Shown here: piece by piece, positions 9,901 to 19,337 of the stretch
Numbering within the stretch: the first letter of the stretch is position 1
Layout of the letters: each line of letters starts with the position of its first letter
Source: Mariniphaga sediminis
Lineage (GTDB): Bacteria; Bacteroidota; Bacteroidia; Bacteroidales; Prolixibacteraceae
Direction of reading: 5' to 3'
NCBI RefSeq assembly: GCF_003573545.1
Contig: NZ_QWET01000001.1
Location: 62,001-126,000 of the forward strand
DNA length: 64,000 nt
Position numbers and translations under genes: made by a program
The notes under the pieces: model-generated
What the model was told of the DNA's origin: nothing
The model's input: only the letters and a program-made list of their open reading frames with translations
The model's database searches: none

Positions 9901-10359
9901 ATCGATTTAAATTATGGCGGCGTACGGCAATCAGCTACCGAGGCTATGATGTTAAGTGCCGGAACAAGTAAAGCTTCTTTGGTTGGGCGTGAAGAAGGTA
10001 TTGTTGTTGATGGGGTAAAAGAAGATGGCAGTGTGAACGATATCAACATCAGTGCAGAAGATTATTACAAATCTGTTGGCGGAAGGATTAATAGTGGCAC
10101 AGGAGAACTGTTTAACCATGATGCAACCAATTCCAGGTTACGTGAATTTTCGTTGGGGTATAATTTTCCCATAAGAAATTCTGTTATAAAATCATTAAGA
10201 ATATCTGCTGTTGGGCGTAACCTGTTTTACATCTATAATGGCTGTAATTGGTTTGACCCGGATGTTTCTTATGACGTAAGTACAAACGGACAAGGTGCAG
10301 AAAGTGCTTTCCTGCCCGGAACAAGGACTCTTGGATTTAATGTCAAAATCTCCTTATAA
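6982..10359 (+). CDS. SusC/RagA-family TonB-linked outer membrane transporter with STN signalling domain
   Basis: The 1,125-residue protein carries a signal sequence (hydrophobic core after Met24, 'LTFLLILFCVFQSWAVV'). An STN domain follows at about 45-97 ('INIKNVPLEQFFSSVEEQ'), then a carboxypeptidase-regulatory-like domain at about 118-200 ('GVNVIIKGTLQGTVTDLDG'), a plug domain (about 205-345, 'EEVVVTALG', 'LVVIDGIPQ', 'GVIVITTKRG'), and a 22-strand beta-barrel ending in an aromatic-rich terminus. It imports oligosaccharides across the outer membrane with the SusD-like lipoprotein encoded immediately downstream. The STN domain fits the FecR/sigma pair upstream, making this a trans-envelope signalling receptor. 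The stop overlaps the nominal ATG of the next frame by one base. Translation could also start at Met24. Confidence 0.95.
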   Translation: MKKKSHLQGIGVFFSLFPKTWLIMKLTFLLILFCVFQSWAVVSQNTVATINIKNVPLEQFFSSVEEQTSVKFLYRYENVEGKLVSVNMKNASVDKLLDVVLTDKGLTYKHMRNNLIVIVEGEEKAVTGKVVDGNNLPLTGVNVIIKGTLQGTVTDLDGNFEITVPNDQTVLQFSFIGFIMQEVLVGDQSAIYVTLQEDTKSIEEVVVTALGIEKKKKTLTYATQEVDMEGITTVKDVSLGNALAGKVAGVSITSSSGASGVSGDPRIIIRGDRSIQNNNQPLVVIDGIPQAFAESIAPFMQGQPQPPLDNLSSINPDDIQSLNVLKGPAASALYGSSANNGVIVITTKRGVKGKPRITVNSVTSFDLPYLYPEFQNEYAQGASGIYQATAANTSWGPKMTGQSVQNWKGETVTLSPQPDNVKDLFSVGYNLTNSFSYSAGTEKSSSYFSYSNTTARGVLEDNKMVRHNFNLRLTAELMENLNMDFKITHFRQTVKDQPTSGDNLFSPMWQLVKMPRSMRTSDIENGSYVTEMGKLTQNTWAPESTDNINPYWAMEGFELPSALNRVNSFLSLRYNFSESLYLQVRGGMNISNSDNEEKTYWGTPYIYSGFGNYKTSFDKIQNLNSDILLGFDKELNKDFRVGLNLGAEVKDMQRRGQWAEARGLSMLNKFALNFARNIITEDLETRIQKQSIYGMGQFSFRNYLFLDVTARRDWSSTLPEPHDYFYPSVGLSGIISDMIDLPDAITFIKLRGSYAEVGNDAGFASIFQAYNSDSSGPLGMITPKSTKVAEQLIPEKTKSWEAGADLKFFDNRLGLDFTWYKSNTYNQLVRITNPPSSGFSSAWLNCGNIQNTGVEIMVYATPVKTHNFKWDVNFNFARNKNKVIELTEFIDRYEIETPNLSMGETWIIEGRPFGEIFTYGFKRNANGKIIVGSNGIPLIDHGKADVYLGNFNYDWRSGLTNSFSYKNWHMSFLIDLNYGGVRQSATEAMMLSAGTSKASLVGREEGIVVDGVKEDGSVNDINISAEDYYKSVGGRINSGTGELFNHDATNSRLREFSLGYNFPIRNSVIKSLRISAVGRNLFYIYNGCNWFDPDVSYDVSTNGQGAESAFLPGTRTLGFNVKISL

Positions 10360-10382
10360 TGATTAACTTAAAACTTAAGGAC

Positions 10383-12014
10383 ATGAAAAATATATTTCAG
10401 ATAAAAAAACATTTATACGTGATAATGTCAGGTATAATTTTGGGAACAGCACTGTTATATTCTTGCACGGATAATTTTGCTGAATACAATACCGACAAAA
10501 CGGAGGTGATGCAGATAGGTCCGGAACAATTGCCTTCCCTTTTTTCAAAAACACAGTATGAAGGAAGCAACTGGCTTACAACCGATAACTATGTCCGGAT
10601 GTCAGGTGCGGCAGCAATGCATTTATGTGGTTTTATGGCCGTTCCTTCCTCATGGGGCGGACATAATGAATTAAGAAAAGGATGGTGTGATGCCGGTTTT
10701 GAGAAAATGTATTCTCAAGGACTTCCTCCTCTTTTTTCAATTCTGAATATGACACAAGGTGAAGATGGTTATGAGGCGGAATATGGAGTCGCTTTAATAT
10801 GGAAGGTATTCCTGATGCACCAGTTAGCTGATATTTGGGGACCAATTCCTTATACAAAAGCTTGTTCAGGTGAAAAAACAATTCCGTACGAAAGCCAGAA
10901 AGATGTGTATTACCTGATGTTTGAGGATTTAAAAACAGCTGTCGATATCCTGAAATCACGCCAGGGAGAAAATGCTTTTGGAGATGGCGACCTGATTTTT
11001 AATGGAGATGTCTCGAAATGGACAAAACTGGCAAATACCTTGCGCTTACGTTTAGCTATGCGTATTTCTAATATCGATTCTCAAAAAGCCAAAGTAGAAG
11101 CAGAGGCAGCCGCCGCAGAACAAACAATGGCCTCCAATGACGACGATGCATTTATGAATGTTGTGGGGCTGAACAGAGGAAATGGAATATCTCGTGTGGT
11201 ACCCTGGATTGCAATGGTAATGAGTGCAAGTATGGAAAGCGTCCTTAAAGGGTATGCTGATCCGCGTATGGAGAAATTTTTCTCTGCTGTTAAATACGAC
11301 GAAGTTTTCGACGGGGACGGGTATCCCGAAGAATTAAAAGCCAACACGGGGGGGTATCATGGAATGGCCAATGGCTATGCGCAGGAGAGTGAAATAAACT
11401 ATTTCAAATCCTACTCTAATTTTGGCGCCTATTTTGAGCACGATAACCATGAAGTTCCTATTAATATTATGCATTCAGCGGAGACCTGGTTCCTGAAAGC
11501 AGAAGGTGCCTGGCGCGGATGGAACATGGGAGGAGATGCTAAATCATTCTACGAAAAAGGGATTGAGGTTTCCATAAAGCAATGGAGGGGAAATGGAATT
11601 TCAGAGGATTCTATTCAGAGTATTGTAAACAGTATGAATACGCCTGTTGCTCCCAATAATTATGGGTACAACGACCCGGCAATGACTGACATCCCGGTTA
11701 AATTTTCGGCTGATAGCGAAAAACAATATGAACAGATTATCACTCAAAAGTGGTTAGCGCTCTATCCAATTAGCTTTGAGGCCTGGTCTGAATACAGAAG
11801 GACACGCCTGCCCAAAATTTATGCTAAAAAAACTTCTGCAAATGGAAGAATAGATCTTTCTAAAGGGATGATTATTACGCGGTTTATGTTTACTGATAGC
11901 GAAAAAGCATCTCAACCGGGAGAGGTTGATAAAGCAGTTCAGTTATTGGGTAACGGGAATGAAGATTTAGATAATGTTCCTTTATGGTGGGATGTAAATC
12001 CTAACGGGAATTAG
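10383..12014 (+). CDS. SusD/RagB-family glycan-binding outer membrane lipoprotein
   Basis: I place the start at ATG 10383, preceded by 'aaggac' and giving a clean lipoprotein signal with lipobox 'LLYSC'. An in-frame ATG at 10359 overlaps the susC stop and would add eight residues. The 543-residue protein looks like the SusD-like_2 subgroup: N-terminal 'YNTDKTEV' segment, helical TPR-like core ('WKVFLMHQLADIWGPIPYTKA', 'KWTKLANTLRLRLAMRIS'), and C-terminal 'QWLALYPISFEAWSEYRRTRLP'-like segment. It caps the SusC barrel and binds substrate at the cell surface. It is the last gene of the first signalling/uptake module; a hairpin terminator follows 37 bp after the stop. Confidence 0.93.
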   Translation: MKNIFQIKKHLYVIMSGIILGTALLYSCTDNFAEYNTDKTEVMQIGPEQLPSLFSKTQYEGSNWLTTDNYVRMSGAAAMHLCGFMAVPSSWGGHNELRKGWCDAGFEKMYSQGLPPLFSILNMTQGEDGYEAEYGVALIWKVFLMHQLADIWGPIPYTKACSGEKTIPYESQKDVYYLMFEDLKTAVDILKSRQGENAFGDGDLIFNGDVSKWTKLANTLRLRLAMRISNIDSQKAKVEAEAAAAEQTMASNDDDAFMNVVGLNRGNGISRVVPWIAMVMSASMESVLKGYADPRMEKFFSAVKYDEVFDGDGYPEELKANTGGYHGMANGYAQESEINYFKSYSNFGAYFEHDNHEVPINIMHSAETWFLKAEGAWRGWNMGGDAKSFYEKGIEVSIKQWRGNGISEDSIQSIVNSMNTPVAPNNYGYNDPAMTDIPVKFSADSEKQYEQIITQKWLALYPISFEAWSEYRRTRLPKIYAKKTSANGRIDLSKGMIITRFMFTDSEKASQPGEVDKAVQLLGNGNEDLDNVPLWWDVNPNGN

Positions 12015-12326
12015 CAGATAGAGTAATAGAGAGTACATTTTATATTTTTAAGGGCTAACGTGATATCATTTTGCGTTAGCCCATTTATTACGGCCTCGTT
12101 TTTTGCTTAAAAGATCTTTTGAAAAAATGATTTTGGTTTATGAAATTAATATGTGTGTAAAGAGGAAATAATATTCAAAAAAAACAGTTTAATAATTAAG
12201 CGAAATATAATGAAATAAACATGAAGTTTTGTTGTTTCGATTTTCTCCGAAAAATGACTTATATTTATGTGAATTACTGAAGGTATTCAGGCCTTTTGAA
12301 TATTCTGAAATCAAAAAAATAAACAG
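12015..12326 (+). other. Intergenic region between susD and PIG-L gene
   Basis: This 312-bp AT-rich gap holds the 9-bp hairpin at 12052-12082 and then about 240 bp with no coding signal. I could not find a full TTTG/TAnnTTTG promoter pair, although transcription of the downstream enzymes must start here or read through. Confidence 0.6.
12052..12082 (+). terminator. Terminator hairpin after first susD
   Basis: GGGCTAACG at 12052-12060 and CGTTAGCCC at 12074-12082 form a perfect 9-bp stem with a 13-base loop, 37 bp after the susD stop. The following bases are A/T rich ('atttatta') without a strict T run. Confidence 0.65.
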
Positions 12327-13094
12327 ATGAAAAAAGTTTCCCGTCGTGATTTGCTGAAGGCTTCAATCCCAACAGCAGCTTGTTCTTTGTTGGGGGTGCC
12401 AATAATGAGTACAACAAATGAAGACAGTAAAATGAAACCGTTGAAAAAGCTGAAAGTGGTTGTGTTTGGAGCCCATCCAGATGATCCGGAAACCGGATGT
12501 GGCGGGGTAATGGCGCAATTGGCAAACGAAGGGCACGAAGTAATCGCTGCATACCTCACGCGGGGCGAAGCGGGTATCAGCGGGAAAACGCACGATGAAG
12601 CGGCTGCAATTCGAACGGAAGAAGCGTTAAAAGCATGCAGGATTTTAAATGCCACACCAAAGTTTTTGGGGCAGATTGATGGTGATTGTGAGGTCACCAA
12701 AGAACATTATAATACGATTCATTATTTTCTGAAAGAAGAAGACCCGGATATTATTTTTAACCATTGGCCTGTCGACACGCATCGCGACCACCGCGTTTGT
12801 TCCATTCTTGTTTATGATGCATGGCTCAATTTAGGTAAAAAGCAGGCGATGTATTATTATGAAGTGATGTCGGGATGGCAGTCACAAAATTTTATGCCTA
12901 CAAATTATGTGGATATTACTCCGGTTATAAAGCAAAAGCACAATGCATGTTTTATTCATAAAAGCCAGAAAATTGAAGATGATTATCCGGCATACCATGG
13001 TAAAATGGAAGTATTCCGCGGAATGGAATTTAATACTTCGTATGCCGAGGCATTTATAAGGCATGTTCATAATCAAAGAGGACGTATTATTTAA
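12327..13094 (+). CDS. PIG-L/LmbE-family zinc-dependent N-acetyl deacetylase
   Basis: The 255-residue protein begins with a Tat-like leader ('SRRDLLKASIPTAACSLLG'), so it is probably exported. The PIG-L signature 'AHPDDPETG' places the zinc ligands and catalytic Asp at H50, D52 and D53, and a second metal-ligand region reads 'HWPVDTHRDHR'. Family members remove acetyl groups from N-acetylated amino sugars. This is the first enzyme gene after the susCD pair. A role in deacetylating GlcNAc-type residues of the target glycan is inferred. The length is normal for the family. Confidence 0.9.
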   Translation: MKKVSRRDLLKASIPTAACSLLGVPIMSTTNEDSKMKPLKKLKVVVFGAHPDDPETGCGGVMAQLANEGHEVIAAYLTRGEAGISGKTHDEAAAIRTEEALKACRILNATPKFLGQIDGDCEVTKEHYNTIHYFLKEEDPDIIFNHWPVDTHRDHRVCSILVYDAWLNLGKKQAMYYYEVMSGWQSQNFMPTNYVDITPVIKQKHNACFIHKSQKIEDDYPAYHGKMEVFRGMEFNTSYAEAFIRHVHNQRGRII

Positions 13095-13213
13095 TGGGCT
13101 TCATTTTATGTTCGGTTTTTATGTATTGATTTGATGATAAAGTACAATAACCCGTATGTATTTCAAGCTGAACTGTACCCGTTCAACGTGAATCTGAAAA
13201 GATTAATATTATT

Positions 13214-15100
13214 ATGAAGAAATTTTTTTACACCATTTTTTTTATTGGATTTTTTTTGCTGCCAACTGCCTATCTGTTTGGGCAACAGGACAAGTCACTG
13301 GATTTTGTAGTGGAACCATACCTGACAGACATATCTGACTCCTCGTTTCGGGTATTATGGGAGACAACATTACCTGCAAAAGGAGAAGTGCACTTGATTA
13401 AGACCGAACCTTTTTTATTGAATCCGGACATGAAAATTGTGGCCCGGGAAAATGAATCTGCACTTTTTCATAAGCTTACTGTAAGCGGGCTAAATAGAAG
13501 TGATTTATATTACTACCAGGTAATAAGTATTGGCGAGAGCGGAGATACATTGAGAGGACGGCTTACACCACTATCCATTCCTGACTATAACCATTCTGCT
13601 GTTTCTTTTTCTGTTGTTGGCGATACCCAGGGGAACCCGGTAGTTTGGAAGAAAATTTCAGAACTCATGGCCGAAGAAACACCGCACTTTATTGTCCATG
13701 TTGGCGACCTGGTACAATATGGCCCTAATAAAGACGATTGGACTGATGAATTCTTCCGGCCGGCAAAAACATTGCTTAGTTATACCCCTTTGTATCCTGC
13801 GAGCGGGAATCACGAGATGAATGATGAAAAATTGTACCAATATTTTGATCTTCCATACGATAACGCTTTTTATACGGTAAAAAAAGGAGATATAATTTTT
13901 ATTTTTGTAGATACTAACAAAGATATTTTGGTTGGATCTGAACAATACAATGAACTAAAAAATGTGTTGGCTTCATCTAAAGAAACCTGGAAAATTGTGA
14001 TTCACCATCATCCGGTATTTACATCCCATAAATTTTCGTACAGGAGTTCTTTGATGGCAGCTCCCACCAAAGGCGATCCTAATATATTGCACCTGAAAGA
14101 TCTTTATGAAACATATTGTGTTGACCTGACCCTGGCAGGGCATGTGCATAATTACGAAAGGACCTGGCCAATTCGTGAAAACCAAATTAACGAGGAAGAA
14201 GGTGTTACCCATATCATAACCGGCGGCGGTGGCGGCGATTTTATAAAAACACCAAACGACAGAAACTGGTTTTCGGTAGAAGCAAAAAATATTCATCATT
14301 TCCTGAATGTCAGGGTATGGAAAAATAAGCTGCATGTGGAAGCAATTGATACCACGGGCTGTGTTTTCGATATCTGGGAAAAGGAAAAAGAACCTTCACA
14401 GGTAAATCTTATTGCTCCCCTGTTAGGTGCCGAAAAAAGTTATTTTATCGATTCTACTTCACTTTCCATTGTAAATAAAAATGAAACAGGCAGCATTAAT
14501 TACCGGTTAAACGATGGACAATACCAGACTGAGGCGGCTAACGAAAAACTATTTGTGTTGAAAAATACGACAACTGTATCGTCGTTCATTAACAGTGTTA
14601 ACGGGAGAAGCAGGGAATCGGTTAAAACCGTAGTCAGGCTTCCGTTAATGGTAAAACAAAAACCGGCAGGAGACAAAATAAAGGCGGATTATTACGAAGG
14701 GATTTTTACTTTACTGCCGGATTTTGATTCGCTGAAACCTGTTCGTTCATTTTCTCTTCATTCGCTATCGTTAACAGAAATTCAACCCCGTATAAAGGAT
14801 CATTTTGCCGTGCGGTTTAAAGGAACCTTATATATTCCTGAAACCGGTGTGTATCGTTTTTTTCTGGAGTCGTTCGACGGAAGCCGGTTAATTATTGACG
14901 GAAAGGAAATAATTAATAATGACGGGGTACACTACGAAATTTTTATGGAAAATTATGCCGCATTGGAAAAAGGCGCTCATCACTTCGAAGTTCAGTATTT
15001 CGATTTTAAAAGAAGAGAGACTTTAAATTTACTGATAGGGGAAGAAGGTGGGGAAATGTTTAATATCAACGAATTTATAAGTCCGGGAAAAGGAAAGTAA
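13214..15100 (+). CDS. Secreted purple-acid-phosphatase-like metallophosphoesterase with PA14-like C-terminus
   Basis: After a signal peptide (about 1-25, ending 'LFGQQ') comes a fibronectin-III-like domain (about 30-125). The calcineurin-type metallophosphoesterase core follows, with 'GDTQGN' (about 136), 'GDLVQYG' (about 163), 'GNHE' (about 197), 'HHHPV' (about 263) and 'GHVHNYERT' (about 309), which together supply a dinuclear metal site. The C-terminal 130 residues ('GTLYIPETGVYRFFLESFDG', 'LIIDGKEIIN') resemble a PA14 carbohydrate-binding fold. The expected activity is phosphate monoester or diester hydrolysis outside the cytoplasm, possibly on a phosphorylated glycan because of the PA14 domain and the locus. 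A GGGTATT/AATACCC hairpin follows at 15102-15120. Confidence 0.85.
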   Translation: MKKFFYTIFFIGFFLLPTAYLFGQQDKSLDFVVEPYLTDISDSSFRVLWETTLPAKGEVHLIKTEPFLLNPDMKIVARENESALFHKLTVSGLNRSDLYYYQVISIGESGDTLRGRLTPLSIPDYNHSAVSFSVVGDTQGNPVVWKKISELMAEETPHFIVHVGDLVQYGPNKDDWTDEFFRPAKTLLSYTPLYPASGNHEMNDEKLYQYFDLPYDNAFYTVKKGDIIFIFVDTNKDILVGSEQYNELKNVLASSKETWKIVIHHHPVFTSHKFSYRSSLMAAPTKGDPNILHLKDLYETYCVDLTLAGHVHNYERTWPIRENQINEEEGVTHIITGGGGGDFIKTPNDRNWFSVEAKNIHHFLNVRVWKNKLHVEAIDTTGCVFDIWEKEKEPSQVNLIAPLLGAEKSYFIDSTSLSIVNKNETGSINYRLNDGQYQTEAANEKLFVLKNTTTVSSFINSVNGRSRESVKTVVRLPLMVKQKPAGDKIKADYYEGIFTLLPDFDSLKPVRSFSLHSLSLTEIQPRIKDHFAVRFKGTLYIPETGVYRFFLESFDGSRLIIDGKEIINNDGVHYEIFMENYAALEKGAHHFEVQYFDFKRRETLNLLIGEEGGEMFNINEFISPGKGK

Positions 15101-15381
15101 TGGGTATTTAAAGAATACCCGGTGCAGTGGATAGTTTTATGTAAATTGTATTAATCCTCCCTTTTTTTCATACAAAGCGGCAGAACGGTTAGTTACGTGT
15201 AATGCTAAATGGGAGGGACAGGTCAAATGCTTTTTTGCTTTTTGTTGTGAATCAGGGAGAAGAACGATAAAAACGGAAGTGGTTGAAACAGGAAGCGGGA
15301 AATACTTTGTGACTACTTTTATAGATACTTTAAAGAATAAATGCCTGTAGCCTTATGGGCATTATAAACTAAAAAAGGAAT

Positions 15382-17052
15382 ATGACAACAATAAAAAATA
15401 GAGACAAAATTATCTTATCCATATTATTACTGATTTTGGGGATTCATGTTAAAGCGCAACAAGTTGATTCAATATGCGGGCGGGAGGTTGTATACGACGA
15501 GTCGGGTGAGATTTTGAGCTGGTATATGCCCGGTATTCCCGGTGCTGGTTACAGTCATGTTGTAAAGCTTGCCTCCGAATTTTTATTGGACATGCCCATT
15601 GAACCCCAGACCGGGCTGCCTATGTATTTTGTTACCTGCTGTTTTAAAGGCCCTCACATGACCCCCGATAAAAATTTTGTTGCGCGGCGCTGGATACATA
15701 ATCCTGCCTGTGTTTTTGCCGGGTCGGTGCAAAGTTTTGCGGTTCAGTATTATGCGTATTCAGGAGATGCGCGGTTTATCGGTTTGGTAAGGGAGATGTT
15801 GGATTACCAGCTTGAACATGGAACAACCCCGGGGAATTACCGTTGGCCCAATGTGCCCTACGCCAGTTCCAATCCTTTTGAAACGGAATACTATGGAGCT
15901 ACCTGGTGGCAGGGTAAAAGAGGGGATGGCTATAACAATATTGAACCCGATAAAGTGGGAGAACTGGGCTACGCGTATCTTCGTTTTTTTCAGGTGACCG
16001 GTGAACAGAAATACCTGGATGCCGCCGTTTCCTGCGCGGATGCATTGGCTGCAAATATCAGGGAAATTGAGGCGGTTGATTCGGATCAGGAGAACTATGA
16101 AGTACGAATTGGCAGGTCGCCCTGGCCGTTTAGGGTGAATGCGCTCACCGGCGAAGTATTTGACCAGTATAGTTCCAATGTACTGGAACCAGTAAAGTTG
16201 ATGCGGGAATTGATCCGGATAAAAGATCGGATTAATCTTCCGGAACAAAAAAGCATACAATACAACGATGCAGTAGAAATTGCATGGAACTGGTTGTTTG
16301 GAAAAAACGGACCGCTTCGCACTTTTACATGGAATGGTTATTTTGAAGATGTTGATTATGATCCAAGCCTTGCAAACCGGGTGCAAATTACTCCTGTTGA
16401 ATTGGCAAAATATCTGGCTGAAAATCCACAATTTGATGATAAAAGGGATATTCATATTCCGGCACTTTTATACTATGCAGTATCGGCATTTAAAACCGAA
16501 GGAATGGATGCCATGAATGAGCAGTTGTGGTGTTACCGTCCGATGGGAAGTCATTCTGCCCGATATGCATCGGCGTGTGCCCTTTGGTACGAAAAAACTG
16601 CTAACGAGTGGTTTAAAGACCAGGCATTTCGTTACCTGAACACAGCCACATATATGACTTACGACAATGGAGTGGTAGCCGTTGGGCCCGATTATCTGGC
16701 TACCTGGTTTTCGGATGGGTACAGCGATTATGTGCGCCATTTTATTGATGTTTTGGCTGCCGTCCCGGAATGGGCTCCTGCGAACGAAAATCATTTGTTG
16801 CGCTCGTCATCTGTAGTCCAAAGTATTGAGTACGACGATGAGAAGATTGGGTATTCAACCTACGATGGTCAATCAACCCAGAAATTCAGGTTAATAAGTA
16901 AGCCCTCTAAAATAATGGTGGGTGATAGAAAAATAAAAGAAAGCTCCTCGTTGCTGCAAGAGGGCTGGACCTGGGAAAAACTAAATAAAGGGGGAGTGTT
17001 AACCATCCACTCTTCTGATGAAAATTCGAAAACAAAAACGATTATTTTTTAA
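15382..17052 (+). CDS. Secreted protein of unknown family, possible alpha/alpha-barrel (six-hairpin-like) enzyme
   Basis: I do not recognise a named family. The 556-residue protein has a signal peptide (about 1-25, 'LLILGIHVKAQQ'). Its middle (about 100-420) is rich in paired helices with repeated tyrosine/tryptophan segments ('SVQSFAVQYYAYSGDARFIG', 'YLRFFQVTGEQKYLDAAVSC', 'YASACALWYEKTANEWF'), as in six-hairpin glycosidases and lyases. A short beta-rich C-terminus follows (about 490-556). It opens a tight gene run: the next gene starts 3 bp after its stop. A glycan hydrolase or lyase role is inferred from fold hints and context only. Confidence 0.8.
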   Translation: MTTIKNRDKIILSILLLILGIHVKAQQVDSICGREVVYDESGEILSWYMPGIPGAGYSHVVKLASEFLLDMPIEPQTGLPMYFVTCCFKGPHMTPDKNFVARRWIHNPACVFAGSVQSFAVQYYAYSGDARFIGLVREMLDYQLEHGTTPGNYRWPNVPYASSNPFETEYYGATWWQGKRGDGYNNIEPDKVGELGYAYLRFFQVTGEQKYLDAAVSCADALAANIREIEAVDSDQENYEVRIGRSPWPFRVNALTGEVFDQYSSNVLEPVKLMRELIRIKDRINLPEQKSIQYNDAVEIAWNWLFGKNGPLRTFTWNGYFEDVDYDPSLANRVQITPVELAKYLAENPQFDDKRDIHIPALLYYAVSAFKTEGMDAMNEQLWCYRPMGSHSARYASACALWYEKTANEWFKDQAFRYLNTATYMTYDNGVVAVGPDYLATWFSDGYSDYVRHFIDVLAAVPEWAPANENHLLRSSSVVQSIEYDDEKIGYSTYDGQSTQKFRLISKPSKIMVGDRKIKESSSLLQEGWTWEKLNKGGVLTIHSSDENSKTKTIIF

Positions 17053-17055
17053 AAC

Positions 17056-19332
17056 ATGATACGAGCTTTTTTACTTATTTGTGTTGTTTTTACGTTTGTT
17101 TTGTCAGCTGGAGCCAATGGTTTATTAGTGGAGAACACCCCGGAGTGTAAAATATGGTGGGCAGTAAATACCAGTAAAATAATGCGCGATGCTCCTGTCC
17201 CGGACCAAAAAGGGAAAATTCAAATTCAGGCGGCACGTAATGAATATGAAGGATTTCAGGTGGTTTTATCTCCTCTGGTTGAATTTAAAAATATTTCCGT
17301 ATCAATAACTGATTTTACGCAGAAGGGAGATGAGGTGATACCTGCTGCCAATATAAAAATCAGGCAGGTAGAATATGTTCATGTTACCAAACCATCAGGG
17401 AAGTACCATAAGACAGGCTGGTATCCCGACCCGCTACCATTGTACGAAAAACCATTCGATGCCAAAGCAGAAACAAATACTCCCTTGTGGTTTACGGTAA
17501 AAGTACCTGAGAATGCAACACCCGGAATCTACAAAGCAGTTATAAAATTTGCTACTGCCAATTGGGAGGCTTCCATTCCCGTTGAGCTTAAAGTATGGGA
17601 TTTCTCAATGCCTGAAGTTCCTCATATCCGTTCTGCTTTTAATCTGTATTCAGGATTGATTCACCAGTATCACAATCTGGAAACCAAAGAAGAATTAAAA
17701 CAGGTACTCGACCTCTATTATCAGAGTTTTAAAGAGTACCGGATTTCTCCGCAGGAAATATTCGACCAGTATCCGATCTCGAAAAGTGTGAAAGGTGTAA
17801 AATGGGCAGGAGGTACCTTCGATCCTGATACTGTGTTCGAAGGAAGGTATTCGTATCAGGTAAACGACAATAGTGTTCGTGCGAATATCGAAGGCCGGGC
17901 CAAAGAACTGATTGAAGTTACCCCCGAAAAACCTTATTTATTAAAGTGGTGGGCGAAAACATTGGAGGATGGTCAAAAGTATTTTGTTTCCGTAAAAAGT
18001 TATGACGCCAATAAAGAACAAATTCATTGGCATCTTCAGGGAACTATTTACGACGGAAGTGTAAGCTGGAAACAAGATAGCCTTCTGCTCGATCCGGAAA
18101 ATCCAATTCTGGTGGACCGATTGATAGCTTGCCGCCCAATCCCTGCAGAGGCAAAGTATGTTAGCGTTCAGTTTTATCCGGTTGTTCCGTTTACACGAGG
18201 CGAATTAACAGGAGTTTTCTGGATGGATAATTTAAGTTTTACCGATGTTCAAACCGGAGAAAATCTTTTACCGCATGGCGATTTTGAACAGAATATGGAT
18301 GAATTAGACCTGGAGATTGATTTTACCGAGTTCAATTATGCCGCTCATAAATACCTTGACGGCTACGGGTTTACCGGTTTCAGGTTTAAGGTGCCGGAGT
18401 TAAGGGAAGGAGCTTATTATGGCCGAAAAGCCGGCTGGTTTGGCGGTTTTGTTAACGGAACCGACGAGTATAAAAAACTAATATCCCGTTATTTGGGCGC
18501 CTTTCAGCAAAACCTGGAGAAAAATGGTTGGCTCGGAAAAGAATACCTGTATTGGGTTGATGAACCCAAACACGAAGATTACGAGTTTGTGCGGGAGGGG
18601 ATGAAAACAATTCATGCTGCTGCTCCCAAATTAAAACGTTTTATTACTGAAAATAATCCGGGCCCGGAGATTATGGATGTCACCGATATCGGGTGCCCGG
18701 TCTTAATCCAGTTCAATCCTGAAAAATCGAAGAAATGGATGGAACAGGGGCGCGAAATGTGGTCGTATTTGATGTGTTGGCCTAAAGATCCGCATGTAAA
18801 CCTGTTTATCGATGCGGACGCTATTAATATGCGAATGTGGTTGTGGATGTCGTATCGTTACAACTTAACCGGAATTTTAGTCTGGTCGGCTAATGTTTGG
18901 AATGCTGAAGGTTGTTCTCCTCCAGGCATCTTACAAAATATTTGGGAAGACCCGATGACTTACAAAGACAGTTACGGTGCTCCGGTTGGCGGAGGAATGG
19001 AGTTTGGTAATGGAGATGGAATGTTCTTTTATCCTCCTAACCGGGATCCCAATAACGATAAAACAAAATATTTAAGAGGTCCTGTTCCATCGGTTCGACT
19101 GGAAATATTACGTGAAGGAATAGACGATTACGATTACATGATGATGTTGGAAAAGTATGTTGAGTCGGCTTCTCCAAATCAAAAAGGGTTGGTAAAAAAA
19201 GCCAGGCAGCTACTTCATTTTGGAGATGAAGTTTTTACCAGCGACCGGGTATACACAAAGAACCCGGAGGTTTTAATGAATTACAGAAAACAGATGGGAG
19301 AGTTATTGGAGAAGTTTAGTAGTGCGAAGTAG
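17056..19332 (+). CDS. DUF4091 / glycoside hydrolase-like secreted protein (GH123-like architecture)
   Basis: This 758-residue protein has a signal peptide (about 1-20). An N-terminal beta-sandwich follows (about 25-185, ending '[20 protein letters not shown]'), then a jelly-roll insertion (about 245-420) and a TIM-barrel region ('[20 protein letters not shown]' gives Asp-Glu acids, about residues 500-520). The C-terminal segment '[20 protein letters not shown]' is typical of the DUF4091 domain. Proteins of this layout are related to GH123 beta-N-acetylgalactosaminidases, but the family as a whole is not biochemically settled. It is transcribed with its neighbours (3 bp upstream, 5 bp downstream). 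Confidence 0.82.
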   Translation: MIRAFLLICVVFTFVLSAGANGLLVENTPECKIWWAVNTSKIMRDAPVPDQKGKIQIQAARNEYEGFQVVLSPLVEFKNISVSITDFTQKGDEVIPAANIKIRQVEYVHVTKPSGKYHKTGWYPDPLPLYEKPFDAKAETNTPLWFTVKVPENATPGIYKAVIKFATANWEASIPVELKVWDFSMPEVPHIRSAFNLYSGLIHQYHNLETKEELKQVLDLYYQSFKEYRISPQEIFDQYPISKSVKGVKWAGGTFDPDTVFEGRYSYQVNDNSVRANIEGRAKELIEVTPEKPYLLKWWAKTLEDGQKYFVSVKSYDANKEQIHWHLQGTIYDGSVSWKQDSLLLDPENPILVDRLIACRPIPAEAKYVSVQFYPVVPFTRGELTGVFWMDNLSFTDVQTGENLLPHGDFEQNMDELDLEIDFTEFNYAAHKYLDGYGFTGFRFKVPELREGAYYGRKAGWFGGFVNGTDEYKKLISRYLGAFQQNLEKNGWLGKEYLYWVDEPKHEDYEFVREGMKTIHAAAPKLKRFITENNPGPEIMDVTDIGCPVLIQFNPEKSKKWMEQGREMWSYLMCWPKDPHVNLFIDADAINMRMWLWMSYRYNLTGILVWSANVWNAEGCSPPGILQNIWEDPMTYKDSYGAPVGGGMEFGNGDGMFFYPPNRDPNNDKTKYLRGPVPSVRLEILREGIDDYDYMMMLEKYVESASPNQKGLVKKARQLLHFGDEVFTSDRVYTKNPEVLMNYRKQMGELLEKFSSAK

Positions 19333-19337
19333 GAATT

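Noticed and set aside
15102-15120. GGGTATT/AATACCC hairpin as a terminator
   Set aside because: The stem is only seven pairs, has a low-GC core and no T tract. Too weak to list as a terminator by itself.
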